A DNA stretch of 64,000 nucleotides from Athripsodes cinereus (GCA_947579605.1 OX388318.1:10230001-10294000), one strand, 5' to 3'. Shown: positions 43,995-57,033, counted from the first letter of the stretch. Notes: generated from the sequence alone by a model not told the origin. Numbers and translations are program-made.

Positions 43995-45570
43995 TACAAA
44001 AGACATGTCAGTAGTAGTTTTAAAGTCTTTTTTTAGAGGATAATTGCATGTTTACATTATTATTATGTGTAGTTTGTTCCCTGGCTTTTCCGCTTGTCAG
44101 ATGTATCGCAATGGTATAGGCAGAAAGACAGAGTATTATCGAAGTTGTTACATAATTGACACATGATATTTCTGAATGATAAAAGGTTTCCTTCTACCGT
44201 AATATTGATGAAGGCATTATAGGAAGGTATGTTATATATAAAATCGAATCGTATCATATTTTGTTAGCTTCGAGATGCAATGGCCAATGTTGTCATTCGT
44301 TGGCTTAGCTACCAACACGAAAAATGTGTCCGGTTATAAATCTATCGCATTATTATTTACGCCTGAGTTCAAGCTGTGTAGTCGCCATAAATATAGAAAG
44401 GCTCTCGCCATTAGTGCTTAGTGGGGCCGGGGCCGGGGCAGCGATGAACCACCTAAGGGGGCGTCGTAAAAAAATCTACTGGTATCAATTGCGATTCACT
44501 GATACAAATAGTATCGACGTACTCGTACTAAGTACACCACGTATTATCAAAACTGCAGACTAATGGTTATATTAAAAAAAAAAACTACGTGCCTCCATAC
44601 GTTGCATTTGGAAATATGCTTGTATTAGTAACTTGTTCGCATAGATAAATTTTAGGAAAAAATAATAATCCAAAATAATATAACACTTTAAAGTATGTAT
44701 GTATGTTATTCGACATTGAAGCTTAACGGTATTTAATTTAATAATAGTTGCAAATGTGGGATACGTAACTTTAAAATATATCATAGTTAACAAATAAACG
44801 TTTACAATTCCCTCCATCCTCAATATCTTATTTTTTTAATAATACGGAGAGGACAATCTGTATGTTAACAACTTGCAGTAAGTCTGCTAGCTAGTGAACT
44901 TGAGGGATATAATAAAATATAAATCTAAAACATTGATGAAATATCCACGATAAATATCATTCAAGTGACTTTAATAAGCCACCAAAATATTTTGCCTTTA
45001 CTCTCAAAATAAATTTGTTAGTTAGGTATCTAAATACATAATAAAACATGAATATCCTTATCAAATAATAAAGTTTTGTCGCCAGTGTCACCGTATTGTA
45101 AGTTACGTATATATACATAATGTATAATATAAAAGGTAGTTTGGTTCTAATAAGGCTTTCACGAAAATTACGGGTCCTTCCCAAAATCGTAACCGTAAAT
45201 CTATCTGTGGCGTTGACTGCATTTATTTATGTGAATAATTTAACGGGGAAGATAGCTATCAATAGGTAGTAATAATCATTCCTAGTAATAAAATATATTG
45301 GTTGTAGTGCCCATAATATGGGAGGTATGGTGGTCGCTGAGTTGTACGTAACTTATGTGAATCCTACTACTGCCTCCTGCTTATGGTTTATCGATAAACA
45401 AAGTTTTCGATCCAATATATATTGTAAATTCACCGAAATAAAATGTAAAAATATACTGAAAGGTGGTGAGATTTTCAGTTTCACCGAAAGTGAATTAAAT
45501 AAGACTTTACGCTTTTTTTCAAAAATACGTGAAACAACATGATTTGATTTTAATAATTAACAAATTTATT
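43995..45570. other. No gene supported; G+C patch and family A scrap
   Basis: A G+C-rich patch (44400-44470, GGGGCCGGGGCCGGGGCAGC) stands out against the A+T-rich flanks but lies in a 79-codon ORF without recognisable content. 44845-44915 is a diverged piece of family A on the minus strand. The rest is A+T-rich. Confidence 0.5.
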
Positions 45571-45574
45571 TTAG

Positions 45575-45845
45575 ATTTACTACTACTATACCATCACGGC
45601 ATATCCCACAAGTGTTGTAGCCAGCAGATCAGCTGCATGTAAGAAACATGCAAACTGTCCTCTTCGTGCCAATATAAAATCAAGACATTCAGGATGGGTG
45701 GCAAACCTCATCGCTGAATTTAAGATGTAAAATGTCTTATCCCGTGGAGCACCCGGTAAAGAATTGGTCTCCCCCTCTTCTGCGTAAGTTTTCGAATGTC
45801 CTGTAAAAGGCAGGTGTTCGAAAAAATTAAGACATTTTAGATTTA
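45575..45845 (+). repeat. Family A repeat with inverted 3' segment
   Basis: The 5' part is standard (CTACTACTATACCATCACGG ... CAAGACATTCAGGATGGGTG, GCAAACCTCATCGCTGAATT, TAAGATG). From TAAAATGTCTTA at 45728 the order is reversed: CCGTGGAGCACCCGGTAAAG, TCTTCTGCGTAAGTTTTCGA, ATGTCCTGTAAAAGGCAGGT, GTTCGAAAAAATTAAGACAT. Read on the minus strand, this is exactly the usual 3' half. The reversed segment is bounded by the inverted pair TAAAATGTCTTA / TTAAGACATTTTA. Confidence 0.9.
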
Positions 45846-45849
45846 CACA

Positions 45850-47655
45850 GCATTTTAATTATAATAATCTTTACCAAATTAATTTTCTCAATGTTTCCCT
45901 AGATAGTATAAAAGATCTATGTTTTTTTTCCATATTTCTTGAAATTTCGGAAATATACAGAAGATGGTTATCATCGAAATTTTACAAATTAAGAAATTAG
46001 ATGTCACATTATTTCCGTTTTATAAACTTTTTTTGCACATTTACGATACATTTTCGAACGTGCCTTCAAACTGAAACATACTCAAAATTATATTCTAATT
46101 TTTAAGATGGTTGATAAACAATCATTATTTTTTTCATAAAAAAATTAGCAGCTTTAAAGAAAATTTTATATACATATATAACATCAAGAGCATTCAATTT
46201 AATTTCTGTTACGATATGTCAATCGGTAATTTTGATGAGTAATATTTTCCGGAAAAGTTTTTTTGGGTAACTGTGCATAATTGATAATTTTGAATAATTT
46301 ATTACAAACCTGATTGTAAGTATATAAGGTATAAACCTTCAATGAAATAAAATAGACAAAACTTCTTTTAGAAAGTTTTAATAGAAGGTTAATCTACGAG
46401 TAGGTATATTAAAACTTTTGCATTCGGATTAATTAATAAATACAGAATTTACTATTCCATAATGTGTTTACAGTGTAGTTGGTTGATTAGTTACTCTTTG
46501 ATGAAATAAAAACAACCGCAAAATAAATTCATTGACATCACTTCACCTTTCAAAGTTCCTTTTAATTATTTTACATTTTTATTTTATACTTCTTGCACAT
46601 CATCATTCACATGACAAAACCAACAAAGCACTTTACATAAAAAAAAATGTGATGATAAACAGTGGCGAGATTATCACTATACTCGTATAGTAATTTCTTC
46701 CGTCTAATTACGTAATAAACTATGACAACTTCCATTCTACATAATATATACAGAATGATTTTGTATCAATCGGTCTCAATTATTTGTTACTATCAACTTT
46801 AATTTTATGAAATACGCGTACATTTACATGATCCTTTTTTACGAAGGGAGATTTTGGGTCGGTCACCTCTTTATTAGTCACATTATGGGAATTCTTGTAC
46901 TGTAATTCTTTAAGAAATGGAATATTGTCATGAGAATTGAATTGGCACTGTAGGTCTTTTCCATACTTTTTAATTTGTCATTTACTATTACCACTTTTGC
47001 TCAAGGTACTAATAATGTTCTTTTAGTCCAGTCTATAATTCCTCTTTTCTGATTAATTAATACCCTCCATTTTACAACTTTGAATGATAGTTTGACTGTT
47101 CCATGTCTAATAAGTACCTATTTGTAGAATTTTTTTCTAATTCATTATAAAATGCATATTTTAAATATTCCATTGATTGTTTCACAATATTAATTGCTAA
47201 AATATAAAAGTACCTAATTATCTGTTTCTTCATTTAATTTGTTTTGAATTCCACCGTTTTCAGCGATTTCGTAGATAGTTATCATTATAAGCAATACATG
47301 ACATCAATTTATAACGAAAAAGCCTTCGTCACTAATGCATGTACTCAATATGAACAAAAATAATGTAGTATATCGAATTATTAGTTGTATCCATATAAAT
47401 CATTTAGAACAGTAGCTTCATGTTGGTACATGGATAATAATATTTGCAAGAAGTGCAAGTAAGAAATGAAGATTTATTTTATGTTGAAGTCCAGAACATT
47501 TTACTTGTTATAAGTAATAAAACTGTTTTAGCTAATTTTGTATTCTGCGTTCGTCTTTAGTTTATCAATAAAATCAAAGAGCAAGAAATACACACAGTTT
47601 AGTGGTCAATTAGATTGTGCAAAAATTTATAAGAAATAAACATTCTTTTCATTCA
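45850..47655. other. A+T-rich sequence, no gene seen
   Basis: No ORF above 60 codons, no recognised repeat. Confidence 0.55.
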
Positions 47656-47669
47656 TATAATTTTTGGTG

Positions 47670-47740
47670 ACATGCAACCTTGTGGTAGCGTTTTGTGTTT
47701 TTAATTGAGGAATCTATTGTTCGAATCTGGCTGCCAATGA
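47670..47740 (+). mobile_element. tRNA-derived SINE head, degraded
   Basis: CCTTGTGGTAGCGTTTTGTG is followed by TTGTTCGAATCTGGCTGCCA. The first fits an A-box region and the second a B box (GTTCGAATC), with spacing like a tRNA. Stems are not intact. Confidence 0.45.
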
Positions 47741-47744
47741 TACG

Positions 47745-49905
47745 TAGATGCAAACAAACTAAAATTATTTTTTAAAAAACCTTTTTTTTTACAGTAGGTA
47801 TATATTTGTACTTTTTATGAATTTGATTGGAGATCCTTAATAGAGTATGCGTACAAATATCATTCGAAAGTTTTTACTATTCAGATCAAGTAACATTGTT
47901 TATTGGAGTATTCTTCATTTTGGCTAGATGGAAAGGCTGTTCTAAATAATGTTTAATGGTCTCGCTAGATATATAGATATCTTTAACGCGACGTATGCAG
48001 AGTTGAAAGTATATTGTATTTATGTTGTTTTCTGGGTATTCTTTGAAGTTACCTTTTGGGATCGCATTGGTCTTCAGCTGTAATGATTCTTGTAAGAATC
48101 GTCCTAATATCAGTTATAATAGTAATTGCCACAAAACTGTGAAGTATTAGATCATTCGGCATAGTTTCATGAATAGTTGGAAGAACGAAATATTATATTA
48201 AATTGAACATAACAGTTTCGCTAACCCCTTTATATCATGAAAAATTCAATACATAGCTGAATACTTCGTGCCCTTTGCAGTCTTCAGATTTTTCATTATC
48301 TTAGTGTTTTATCGAGCTTATTGTTCTTACTACTTAGATAAAATTTGCCCATTTCTATGCGCCCTGCGTATTTCATTCACTTAAATAAAATACATTAAAG
48401 TTATTAAGTATGATTCTCGCAGTTATTTGTAAAAGGAAGTGGACATACTGAATAATAAAATCAGACGGATTCATACAAAGTTTAGTATTACTTGTTTTTA
48501 AAGAAGATATGCTCATAGAAAATAATAAAAATTAGTATTTATTAACGGAATTACATAATATTTTATTAAGTTTTGTTCCGATGATTTCTACAAAAATGAA
48601 AATGATGTGAATTCGTGTGGTTCGAGACCAAAAAAGATCGTGTATTAGGAAGTGGTTTAGTAGGTTAACCGAATCGCCCTTCAACACACTTTCCGAGAAT
48701 AATGGATAAATTGTCAGTTTCTTCCAGTTTGAGTGCATCTAAACCAATTGAATCTCCTTTTTTCACGAGATATTTATGATACCGAGATTAATATGACTGT
48801 CTACAATATGAGTATTAAATTTATCATTAAACAGTATCAATAGGTAATTCTATGAATGTATAAAGTACATCCTTATTAATTGCATGCAATTGTATTAATA
48901 TTTAGAACCTCAGTACATAATATGTACGTATAATTAAATAGAATACATACCTACAAACATAATGTATGGCATAGGTACAATGCTACCAAATTCGGATAAA
49001 TTTATAAAGGGTTTATGTCGGAGCTTCCGGAATTCAAACTGGCCCTCTGGCGACTATCAAAGTGTAATGAACAGACATAAGCCTAAATTAATGATGCGAT
49101 GCATCCCTTTGTCGGTTAGATCTGGCTTGACTTATGATATGTACATAATGGTAATAATATGTGTTGTGTAATATACATACATGCACACATATAATATTAT
49201 ATAGGAAGTATTGGAATGCATTACACTAAGATAAAGCGCACATTTCCAACTAAATATGTAGGTATTTGGCTGTATAATTGAGTACACGCTTATAATGTAG
49301 GATGTCATCTGACGTTTCCACTCTAGTTGTCGAATTTTGTGGTGATTTCCCATACAAAAACGGGTATTAAAAAGATGAATTTTATTTTTAAATAAATACG
49401 AACCGTAAAAATGTTTCACATTACACCTTCTTTTAAAATTGAATCTGTCGAGTTACATAATTATGTAGTTCGTAGAGTCGGTACATCACCTAAATATTTT
49501 GCTTTTCATTCTTAATTTTGGACACAAGTTTTCATATCGATTTGATATATTTTTTTTATTATAAATTCTACAATCATAATCACAAATATTACAATTGATT
49601 CCTTCAATCATGTACATATAATATTGACAGAGAAAAGACAATTATGATTTATATTTTACACGTACTGATTATACATTTATACTACGAGATTCATTTTTTC
49701 ATTTTCTGGTTATATACGTGGTTATATTATTATGTTTCAGTAGAAATTGTTGGAGACTTATTTAAAGAAAATTGAAATTTCTAATCTTCTAATTAGACTA
49801 GTTTTTATATTTTGTGTATTTATATGCTCTATATTATTATTTTGAATTGCATTGATAAATCTAAATACATCCTCACCCGATCGTAAAATTAACACATAGA
49901 ACTAT
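47745..49905. other. A+T-rich sequence, no gene seen
   Basis: Chance ORFs of 68-95 codons, none recognisable. Confidence 0.55.
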
Positions 49906-49914
49906 CATAATTTT

Positions 49915-50010
49915 TATTTTTATTTTATTTATTTAACTTCTTTACACGGCAAAGCCTTTTACATGTTGAACAATAAAATAATAATAACAATTAAAACAAT
50001 TTGACAGACG
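49915..50010 (-). mobile_element. Retroelement 3' end with (TAAA)n tail
   Basis: The minus strand reads CAACATGTAAAAGGCTTTGC, CGTGTAAAGAAGTTAAATAA, ATAAAATAAAAAT. It is the reverse-oriented third copy of the terminus at 35.2 and 36.2 kb. Confidence 0.65.
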
Positions 50011-50014
50011 AAGA

Positions 50015-50525
50015 CATTATACAGTTACAGTTTCATGCAAATATATTAATGAAAAAAAAGATATATATAATCTAAAACAAACTTCACATGCAGGTACAAA
50101 AGATTAATTGAATTTAAAATGATTTAAGACAAACAAAAAAAAATATATATATATACAACAAATGAGTGTGATTTATCAATAAAAATTAAAATATGTATAC
50201 CTAGGACTAAAAATAAATTGTCAAAAGAAAATATTGTCAATTATAGTTCTAGAATCAAGAATATTATAATGCTTATAATGCTTAGAAAAGACAACGTCTT
50301 TTAATAAACGATGCCTTAAACTGGACTTGAACCTGCTATCCATCCATCCGCGATATGTGTTTTGTCCAATTAAGCTATCAGTAGACATGTTGAAGGCTTC
50401 TAAATTCTCTCTTATAAACCACGATGACAGCTGCACGTTTAGGTATTTTTGTAAGATACCTAGTCCATACTGCACACTGGATTCATTCAAGGTAGATATA
50501 ATTGTACCTATCATTATCTAATTTT
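50015..50525. other. A+T-rich sequence with unrecognised 97-codon ORF
   Basis: A minus-strand ORF (50221-50514) lies just beyond the 3' end of the L2-like fragment. It includes SSWFIRENLEAFNMSTDSLI and has no domain that I know. It may be transposon-derived; a chance ORF is equally likely. Confidence 0.35.
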
Positions 50526-50529
50526 ATTA

Positions 50530-50820
50530 TTATTTGGATGATTTGTAAAGCGCCGTTTTGTGAAAAAAATCCACCTCAAGGGCGCTCTTTGCTAACTAAG
50601 GTTGTGCTTGAATTATTCCGTGAGATTTCTTGAATAGATAAGTCTTCAGTTGGTTCTTGAAACGAGATATGGTTCTTGAATCGAGACTAAGTACTCGATA
50701 TCCTATGTATATCAATAATTTTGATGTTAACATATATAATTTGGTATTTTTTGAAATTTTTATATTTGAATATTCTGCCGTTCGTTTAGATAATATAATT
50801 TTGTTAAAATATTTCAAAAA
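50530..50820 (-). mobile_element. L2/CR1-like LINE 3' end fragment
   Basis: The minus-strand ORF ends LSLDSRTISRFKNQLKTYLF then KKSHGIIQAQP and a stop, aligning with TTFRTKLKTLLFGRSHGALE of the 42-kb relic. The following GCGCCCTTGAGGTGGA and CGGCGCTTTACAAATCATCC, then AATAATAATAA, match that element's 3' UTR and triplet tail. It is more diverged than the 10.1-kb copy and closer to the 7.7-kb copy, suggesting a second subfamily. Confidence 0.75.
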
Positions 50821-50824
50821 TAGG

Positions 50825-52960
50825 TAAAGGTAAGATTTTGATGATATACCTACTTGTTGAAAGTCAATTACAAGGTAAATTGAAAAAAAAAAACACTATT
50901 AAGTTGACTTTTTCAAGAGTCTCCGAATACTAGTAATCGTAATTAATTAAATCACTTGGAAAATAGCTTGCAAGTGTTTTTTTTAATTCACCTAGCTAAC
51001 GGTATTTTTTTTAGAAGAATGCTCGAATTATAAACTTAATTTTATTAAAGTTCAGGAAAACAGCAAAGACTTTTGACCAACTATTAAATTGGAAGTGTGC
51101 ACTTGGGCTAAGCCGAATACATAAGCACATTTTATATGCATAAAGTCATAACCTTACTATAGAATATTTGTACATAATAATAATATTATAATGAGATTAT
51201 TCGGTACCATTGCACCAGAGAGCTAAATATAATAACTTATAATGCTTTTACACGATATTATATTCAATTTAGTGTTTACCAGTTTCAAACCAAATGATTC
51301 TTTAATCCGTTTATATGCACGGTGGAACTTGTAAAACATTTCCAAGAACTTGTAGAACTTTGAACATCATAAATATGTAGATGTTCATACTATACGACTT
51401 AATTCTCAGAATATAAGAATTTATAGATAAAGATCGCACGTATTATGTTTATGCTTCTAAGTGACTTATATAAAAAAGCTGTATTTTTATTTTATTATTT
51501 CTATAAATTTGTTTCTCACTCAAAACCATCACATATAATACACTGTTTCTATGAGGCGCATACAAATGAAAATCAAAAGCTCAAAAAGTGCTCGGTAGTT
51601 CGAGTCTTACATTAGGTACCATAGAATAATTGAGAACTTCATAATATATTGTCCTCACAGGTGTTCTGTTCTATGACACTGTTCTGTATTCAATCTTATA
51701 TGATATCGGTAACCTTTTTCTGTATGGCAAGGTGACAAATCATGAAGGAAGACAGATAACATTTATTTTTTAGGTTAATCTGGGACTGCATGATAAACTC
51801 GCATGCACCCAAAACATTTTTAAAGTAAATAATAGCCTGTATTATGAAGGTGAAGCGAGCCAATAGCGGTGTTCCAGTAGCCAAAATCCGACTCTTTACC
51901 ATCAGGATACTGATTGGAATAGGTTTGTTTCCTGCCTGTAAAGAAATGAGGGTGAATAAAAAAGAATAAATTGTAATATTTTCATTATCTCGCACACGTT
52001 TGAATCGAGATACGTATCAAGTTTATAATCGAAAAGGTGATAAGACAAAAATAATAATAATACATCAATACTTACATACAATCGTGACGAAGTCTTTGTG
52101 TTAGTGATTCATAGAATGTGTAGCGTCTATACGAAAAACACAGAGGAACATAAAAAAATACACCTTAAAAAATGTTTTACACAAACAGCTGAAATAAGGA
52201 ATGTTTTATAACTTGATGCCTAACAGCCTGGCAATCATCACGACTGCTTTCGAATTATTTATAATTATTGATATTCTGTCTGACAATATTTAATATGAAA
52301 ATCATTAAATGAAACATATTTATGTAACGAATAGTCTGACAACTTATATTTTAATACTACCTGAGCAGTGGGTGTAACCTCTACTTGTTACTTTATCAAT
52401 ATCGGGTAGTCAAAGTAATAGGTATGTTTTGAATGATATCCTGACTAAATTGTACAAATTTTACTGTTCTCTAACTGACAAACACATTTTTATAGATATA
52501 TTGACATTAATACCCACAATTTATCGAATAATATGCATTAATTATAGTTTATTCAATAAATATCTATGATTTAAATGTATTTATTTTAAGTTAATTTTTT
52601 TTGTGTCTCTGTGTAGTAATAATATTAGTTGATAATGTTTCTCTTAATTTTATTATAACAACTAGATCACGACTATATGTATTGGGTACTAGCTCAGGAT
52701 CCATTAAATAATGATCATCGTTATGTTATCAGACATAAAATATATTAAATTTATAGATCATTACTGAGTGAGTATATTTTACCATATTGCCTACTAAATA
52801 ACCTGAGGAATATTATACTATTGTGCCTACTTACTCGTTTATACTTATTTAACGATTCTCAAAGTGTGAATAGTATCTGTCCTTATTATGTTTGCTGTGG
52901 TTTGATTCATGACATTCCGCTTAAAACCTTGAATTCAGCGAATAAACTAGGTTAAGTGTA
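50825..52960. other. A+T-rich sequence, no gene seen
   Basis: A 99-codon minus-strand ORF (51696-51995) is unrecognised; its region is slightly G+C-richer. Nothing else. Confidence 0.5.
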
Positions 52961-52964
52961 TTTA

Positions 52965-53040
52965 AGTGTTCTTCGTTATCACCAACATGTCGTTTCCTTT
53001 TCGGGGTAGGCATAATGATTTCTCGCCACCTATCTTCTAT
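52965..53040 (-). mobile_element. LINE 3' end scrap, 'YPTW' family
   Basis: The minus strand reads RWREIIMPTPKRKRHVGDNE, comparable to WRS.LSAYPTW and STYPAREKRRDNDN in the 30.8- and 6.6-kb copies. Very short and decayed. Confidence 0.4.
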
Positions 53041-53339
53041 AAGGATGAACTATTCATGAATAAATATACAATATCTGCAGGCCATCCATGAGGCAAGGCT
53101 GGAGAATTTAAACTGTAGGTCAGCGCTAGAACCAAGACTTTACAGCCTACACGGGTGAAGATTTACACATACACACCAAGCTACACGAAAAATAAAGTAA
53201 GTTATACGAGACAGAAAAAAAATCGATTAGCGTTAAATACCTACGTGTAAGAAGCTATTTATTTCAACATTTCTTACTTAATATCCCATAAATGCAGCAG
53301 TCTAATGTGTGTTTTGTCTTTGCCCTTCAAAAAAGTTGC

Positions 53340-53470
53340 AGCATTCGGAATGAGTGGAATACCTCATGCCTGAATTGAATATGTTAAATACGTGATGTTT
53401 TTTTTAAACTAATACAGGACACTGGACCTATCAGAAAAAGGTGTAGCTATCTCAGCCTGAGACACCAATA
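53340..53470 (+). repeat. Family A repeat, 3' half, diverged
   Basis: GCATTCGGAATGAGTGGAAT, ACCTCATGCCTGAATTGAAT, TACAGGACACTGGACC and AGAAAAAGGTGTAG in the usual order. Confidence 0.55.
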
Positions 53471-53929
53471 TCTAAAGTTATTTATTTATCCAAGTAAATT
53501 TAGGAAATTGTGATTTATCAAACTTTTATATTCTCTACGTTATTTCGAATTACCGTGCAGATATCATAAACATATATAAAGATAACTTATTTATAGAAGT
53601 TGTTCTTTATCTACTGGTTTATCTTTATTTATCCGAGTGTGTATAATAAAATAGTTTTAATAATAATAATAATAAGTAGAACACAAAAGCTATAAATTTT
53701 ATATTGCAATAATTGTAGGAATTCAGATAAAATTACAGGTAATTAACTATTCGTTACTTCATATAGAATAACAGTAGGTGATTCAGTGTACTATTGATTT
53801 CTTTCAGTAAAACGAGTATTATTATTAAAGATCAATGATTTAAGTATATAAAGATGCTGACCTATGTACGACATTCTACTTTTTCATTATGAATATTTCT
53901 CCTGTTTATTTGATTTAAAATACCCTACT

Positions 53930-54090
53930 CGTATCCAATAGGGTAGTCAGTAAGTTAAAATGCATGTAGTAAATATGCAAGTTATTTTCTTAAAAATATA
54001 TTAAGACATTCGGGTGACATACCTTTCTGTTAAAAATAATATGTTGACACATTTGTTTAGAATGCCTTTCACAAGACATTAGAAAACTAA
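53930..54090 (+). repeat. Family A repeat, diverged
   Basis: CCAATAGGGTAGTCAGTAAG, ATTAAGACATTCGGGTGACA, TACCTTTCTGTTAAAAATAA, TTAGAATGCCTTTCACAAGA, CATTAGAAAACTAAGGA. Usual order and orientation. Confidence 0.6.
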
Positions 54091-54119
54091 GGAATCATTG
54101 TTTTAATTATTTGTTTATT

Positions 54120-54545
54120 GAGGCATGGGTGATCAACTTTTTCAGCAGCCGGGCCAAATTTAAGAAATGAGACTTCCTACCGGGCTGCACAACAATATTC
54201 TCCATATATGAAACATTTAATAATTTTTCCTTCACCTTCAAACTTCTACTCCTCCGTCACCAAATTTTCAAAATGGTTTAGGAAGGGTTTAGGCTCTTGT
54301 GGTCCATATTTCATTTAATTTTAATTGTTGTACTTGTTGTGTTGACTGTTTGTTCCCTTCGAGAAAATAAATTAAAAAAAAAAAAAATTGTAATGTTTCA
54401 AAACTCCTCGGTTTTCTTAAAGAATATTTTTTCGAAATAGGTACTTCTCTCAAAAAAGTAACGGGTATTTGTACCGACTGACTTTTATTTAATAAAAGTG
54501 TGCATATGCTTCGCGGGCCGCACATAGACACCCAACGGTCCGCGG
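54120..54545. mobile_element. hAT-like non-autonomous element, right end lost
   Basis: The left part CATGGGTGATCAACTTTTTC, AGCAGCCGGGCCAAATTT resembles the (CA)GGGGTG..CAAC..TTTT ends and GGGCCRCA interior of many animal hAT elements. The right part GCGGGCCGCACATAGACACC, CAACGGTCCGCGGC is the mirrored inner motif, but the terminal inverted repeat is missing. There is no transposase. The assignment rests on motif resemblance. Confidence 0.45.
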
Positions 54546-55136
54546 CTATCTTAAAGCTTCCAGTTAGCTTTTGTTTGTTTTAATTACTAAGTTTAAGAAA
54601 AAAGTGTGGTGTATGGCACAAGAATTATTATATTTTTTAAATAATTGAAAAGAAATATCTCATATTAAGGTGAGTTTATATCCTTAAATAGAAAAAAATT
54701 GAATTTATTTCATTAAATATTATGATCCCTAGGAATATTTAAAAACGAGTATTTATAATTTTATAGAAAAAAATTATGTTAAAAGAAAAACCTATACCTA
54801 GTCGAAAAAGATAGGTTACTATTTCATAGAATGTTAGTGTCAATTATTTGTTTTATCTATAAAATTAACGTAGAAAAATCAATGAGATTCTTATTTTGTT
54901 AACAGCTGCACAATTCTTACACAGATTTCGATAATAATAACAATACGCACCATAATCGTTAACGATAACTTCAGTTTATTACATTAACCGTTAGTTAAAC
55001 GTAATGTGAAGTAATAATTGTTTAATCAGATAACTAATAATAGTATCTCTAATGATGGACTTCATTTCTAAACGGCTACCTGTTAAATTTTATTTATTTA
55101 TTATTGCCAGTTTATATTACCTATTATTAATTCAGG

Positions 55137-55751
55137 CAATGGTGTACTAAGAACGTTTTGCAGGGAGGGGCAGTAGTTTAAATACAAATTACAACTAATA
55201 GTATTTCTATCCCGTTTAAAGCAGAAATTGTGTACGGGACAGGGGTCCGTTTCGGTTTAAAATAACGCTGTAAAAACACGCACTCTTCATAAAATTTACA
55301 AAACTCAAAAAAAAATTAAACTCTGTATTTATGTAGTACATAATATAAATTGTACTCAATCGACAAGATATGCTTCGTATTTGTAAAAGATTTGTTTATT
55401 TTATCAGACAATACACTGGATCTATTTTCTCTCAAGTTTCACCCTTTGGTTTATAAATTTCAACAAATACCTGAATTCTCTGGAATTAGAAATATTTTAT
55501 AATTTAATCGATTGGTACGGAAATTTTCAAATACATCCTGCATTACATTTTGAATTACCTACATAAAGAAGGAAATCGAAATAGTTCCGACAGGTAGGTA
55601 TTTAAAATTTTGTGTAATAGTTTGAATATCATGTGGCGTACTTTTCTCATACTTCAATATATTCAAGTCTTACTGCTTTCGAAATTTTATCCAGATAATT
55701 AAGGGGGGGGGGCAACTATTCTAGTTATACCGGCCCCTAGGCACGTCATTG
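55137..55751. mobile_element. 615-bp hAT-like non-autonomous element
   Basis: The ends are imperfect inverted repeats: CAATGGTGTAC..AGA at the left and TAGGCACGTCATTG at the right. They are followed inward by GGGAGGGGCAG and GGGGGGGGGCAACT..CCGGCCCCTAGG. The flanks AATTCAGG (55129-55136) and AATCCAGG (55752-55759) form an 8-bp target duplication with one mismatch, the length produced by hAT transposases. No ORF. Confidence 0.72.
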
Positions 55752-56084
55752 AATCCAGGATTAGATTTATTGATTTAAGATTCAGCACAATATTATTACT
55801 ATCGGCAAATCATGATAATTTAATTATTTTATTATTATCTATACATGAAGAGATTTTCCTGGGTAGGTAATATTAGCTATCAACATTAAGAAATTTATGA
55901 GCAACAAGCCACGTTGCTGAATATTTAAATCTAATTGTGTACTCTATTCTGTTCCATAAAAGGTTATTCATTTGGTTTGGATTTTGCTTTTCATAATACA
56001 AGCTTTTTATTTTTACCTTAATGCCATTTTCCCTGCATGGGTTAGCAAGGGAACTTACTGCATCTGATAACATTCATATTATCT

Positions 56085-56150
56085 TCTTCGTTCAAAAAAT
56101 TAAGACATTTGGGATGACTATTATACCACATCGCTGAATTGAATAATTTT
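56085..56150 (+). repeat. Family A repeat, central piece
   Basis: AAAATTAAGACATTTGGGAT, GACTATTATACCACATCGCT, GAATTGAATAATTTT, ending at the hAT-like element that begins at 56159. The hAT-like copy appears to have inserted just beyond it. Confidence 0.6.
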
Positions 56151-56158
56151 GTTGTTGT

Positions 56159-57033
56159 TGGAGGGTATCTTTTCCCGGATTATTTTTGTTCCCGGGAAAC
56201 GGGAAATTTTAAAATGAATATCCCGGGATTCCCGGGAATCCCGGGAAATTCATTATTATATTTATAAATATTCAATTTTCAACAAATTTGGTATAAAAAC
56301 TCTCATAACTTGTTGACCCTTGCAAACATTTTGATTTGATAAAAAAAAATCAAATTTTTGTTACCAATATAAGTAATTTGCTTAAAAAAAACTAAATAGC
56401 TGACTGACGAGATTTATTTAGGTACTCTATGTTATATCAAAATAAAAATTGTTTACAAAATATATAAACTTTTAATTTTTGATCATCCTATCAAGCAAAA
56501 AAATGTTATGGATTTTGGCAAAGCTTTTTAAAGATTTTTGACTTTAAAAAATGAGAAATTTCGACAAAAAAAGATTTTTTATATCGGTTAATATCCATGA
56601 ATAAAACAAAAAAAAATGACAGTTGGCTGCACTAATATTTTTAAGAACTATCTAACTTTTCGAAATATGTAAAAAAAAACATGAAAAATTGTAGGATTCT
56701 TATACATTGTCGGCCAAACACACCTCCGATTTCGAATTATATTTAGAATAATTATGCTTCTTTCAAACGAATACATTGAAGCTATAATTAAGTTTTTTTT
56801 AACACTTATATTGGTAATTAATATTATTTTTCATATTTTCATATCAAAATAGTCGTCAGCTTCTACAAGTTTATCACGACTATTACAGTTAACTAAACAA
56901 AGATTTCGCTATCGGTATGGCAATCTACATGACTAATAATTTGTATTTTTTCCCGGGAAAGGATTCGTTTTTTTCCCGGGAAACGGGAAATAAAAATTAG
57001 AGGGTTTTAGAAAAATTAGAGAGTAACCCTCTA
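56159..57033. mobile_element. hAT-like CCCGGGAA element, copy 1 (875 bp)
   Basis: The left end TGGAGGGTATCTTTTCCCGG and right end GAGAGTAACCCTCTA are inverted, and the flank GTTGTTGT is an exact 8-bp duplication (56151-56158 and 57034-57041). Subterminal regions hold repeated CCCGGGAA words: TCCCGGGATTCCCGGGAATC at the left, TTTTTCCCGGGAAACGGGAA at the right. The interior is A+T-rich with no transposase ORF. Copy 2 at 61.9 kb is the same element in the same orientation, differing by scattered substitutions and small indels. Confidence 0.85.

Noticed and set aside
44324..44563. 79-codon ORF over a G+C-rich patch with AGAGAA repeat residues
   Set aside because: The Gly/Ala stretch comes from a short GGGGCC-type repeat and nothing else is recognisable.
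53640..53672. (TAA)n run as a LINE tail
   Set aside because: No LINE terminus precedes it on either strand; kept as simple sequence only.
56159..57033. CRISPR-like or bacterial regulatory repeats (CCCGGGAA words)
   Set aside because: They are irregularly spaced subterminal words of a hAT-like element in a eukaryotic context.
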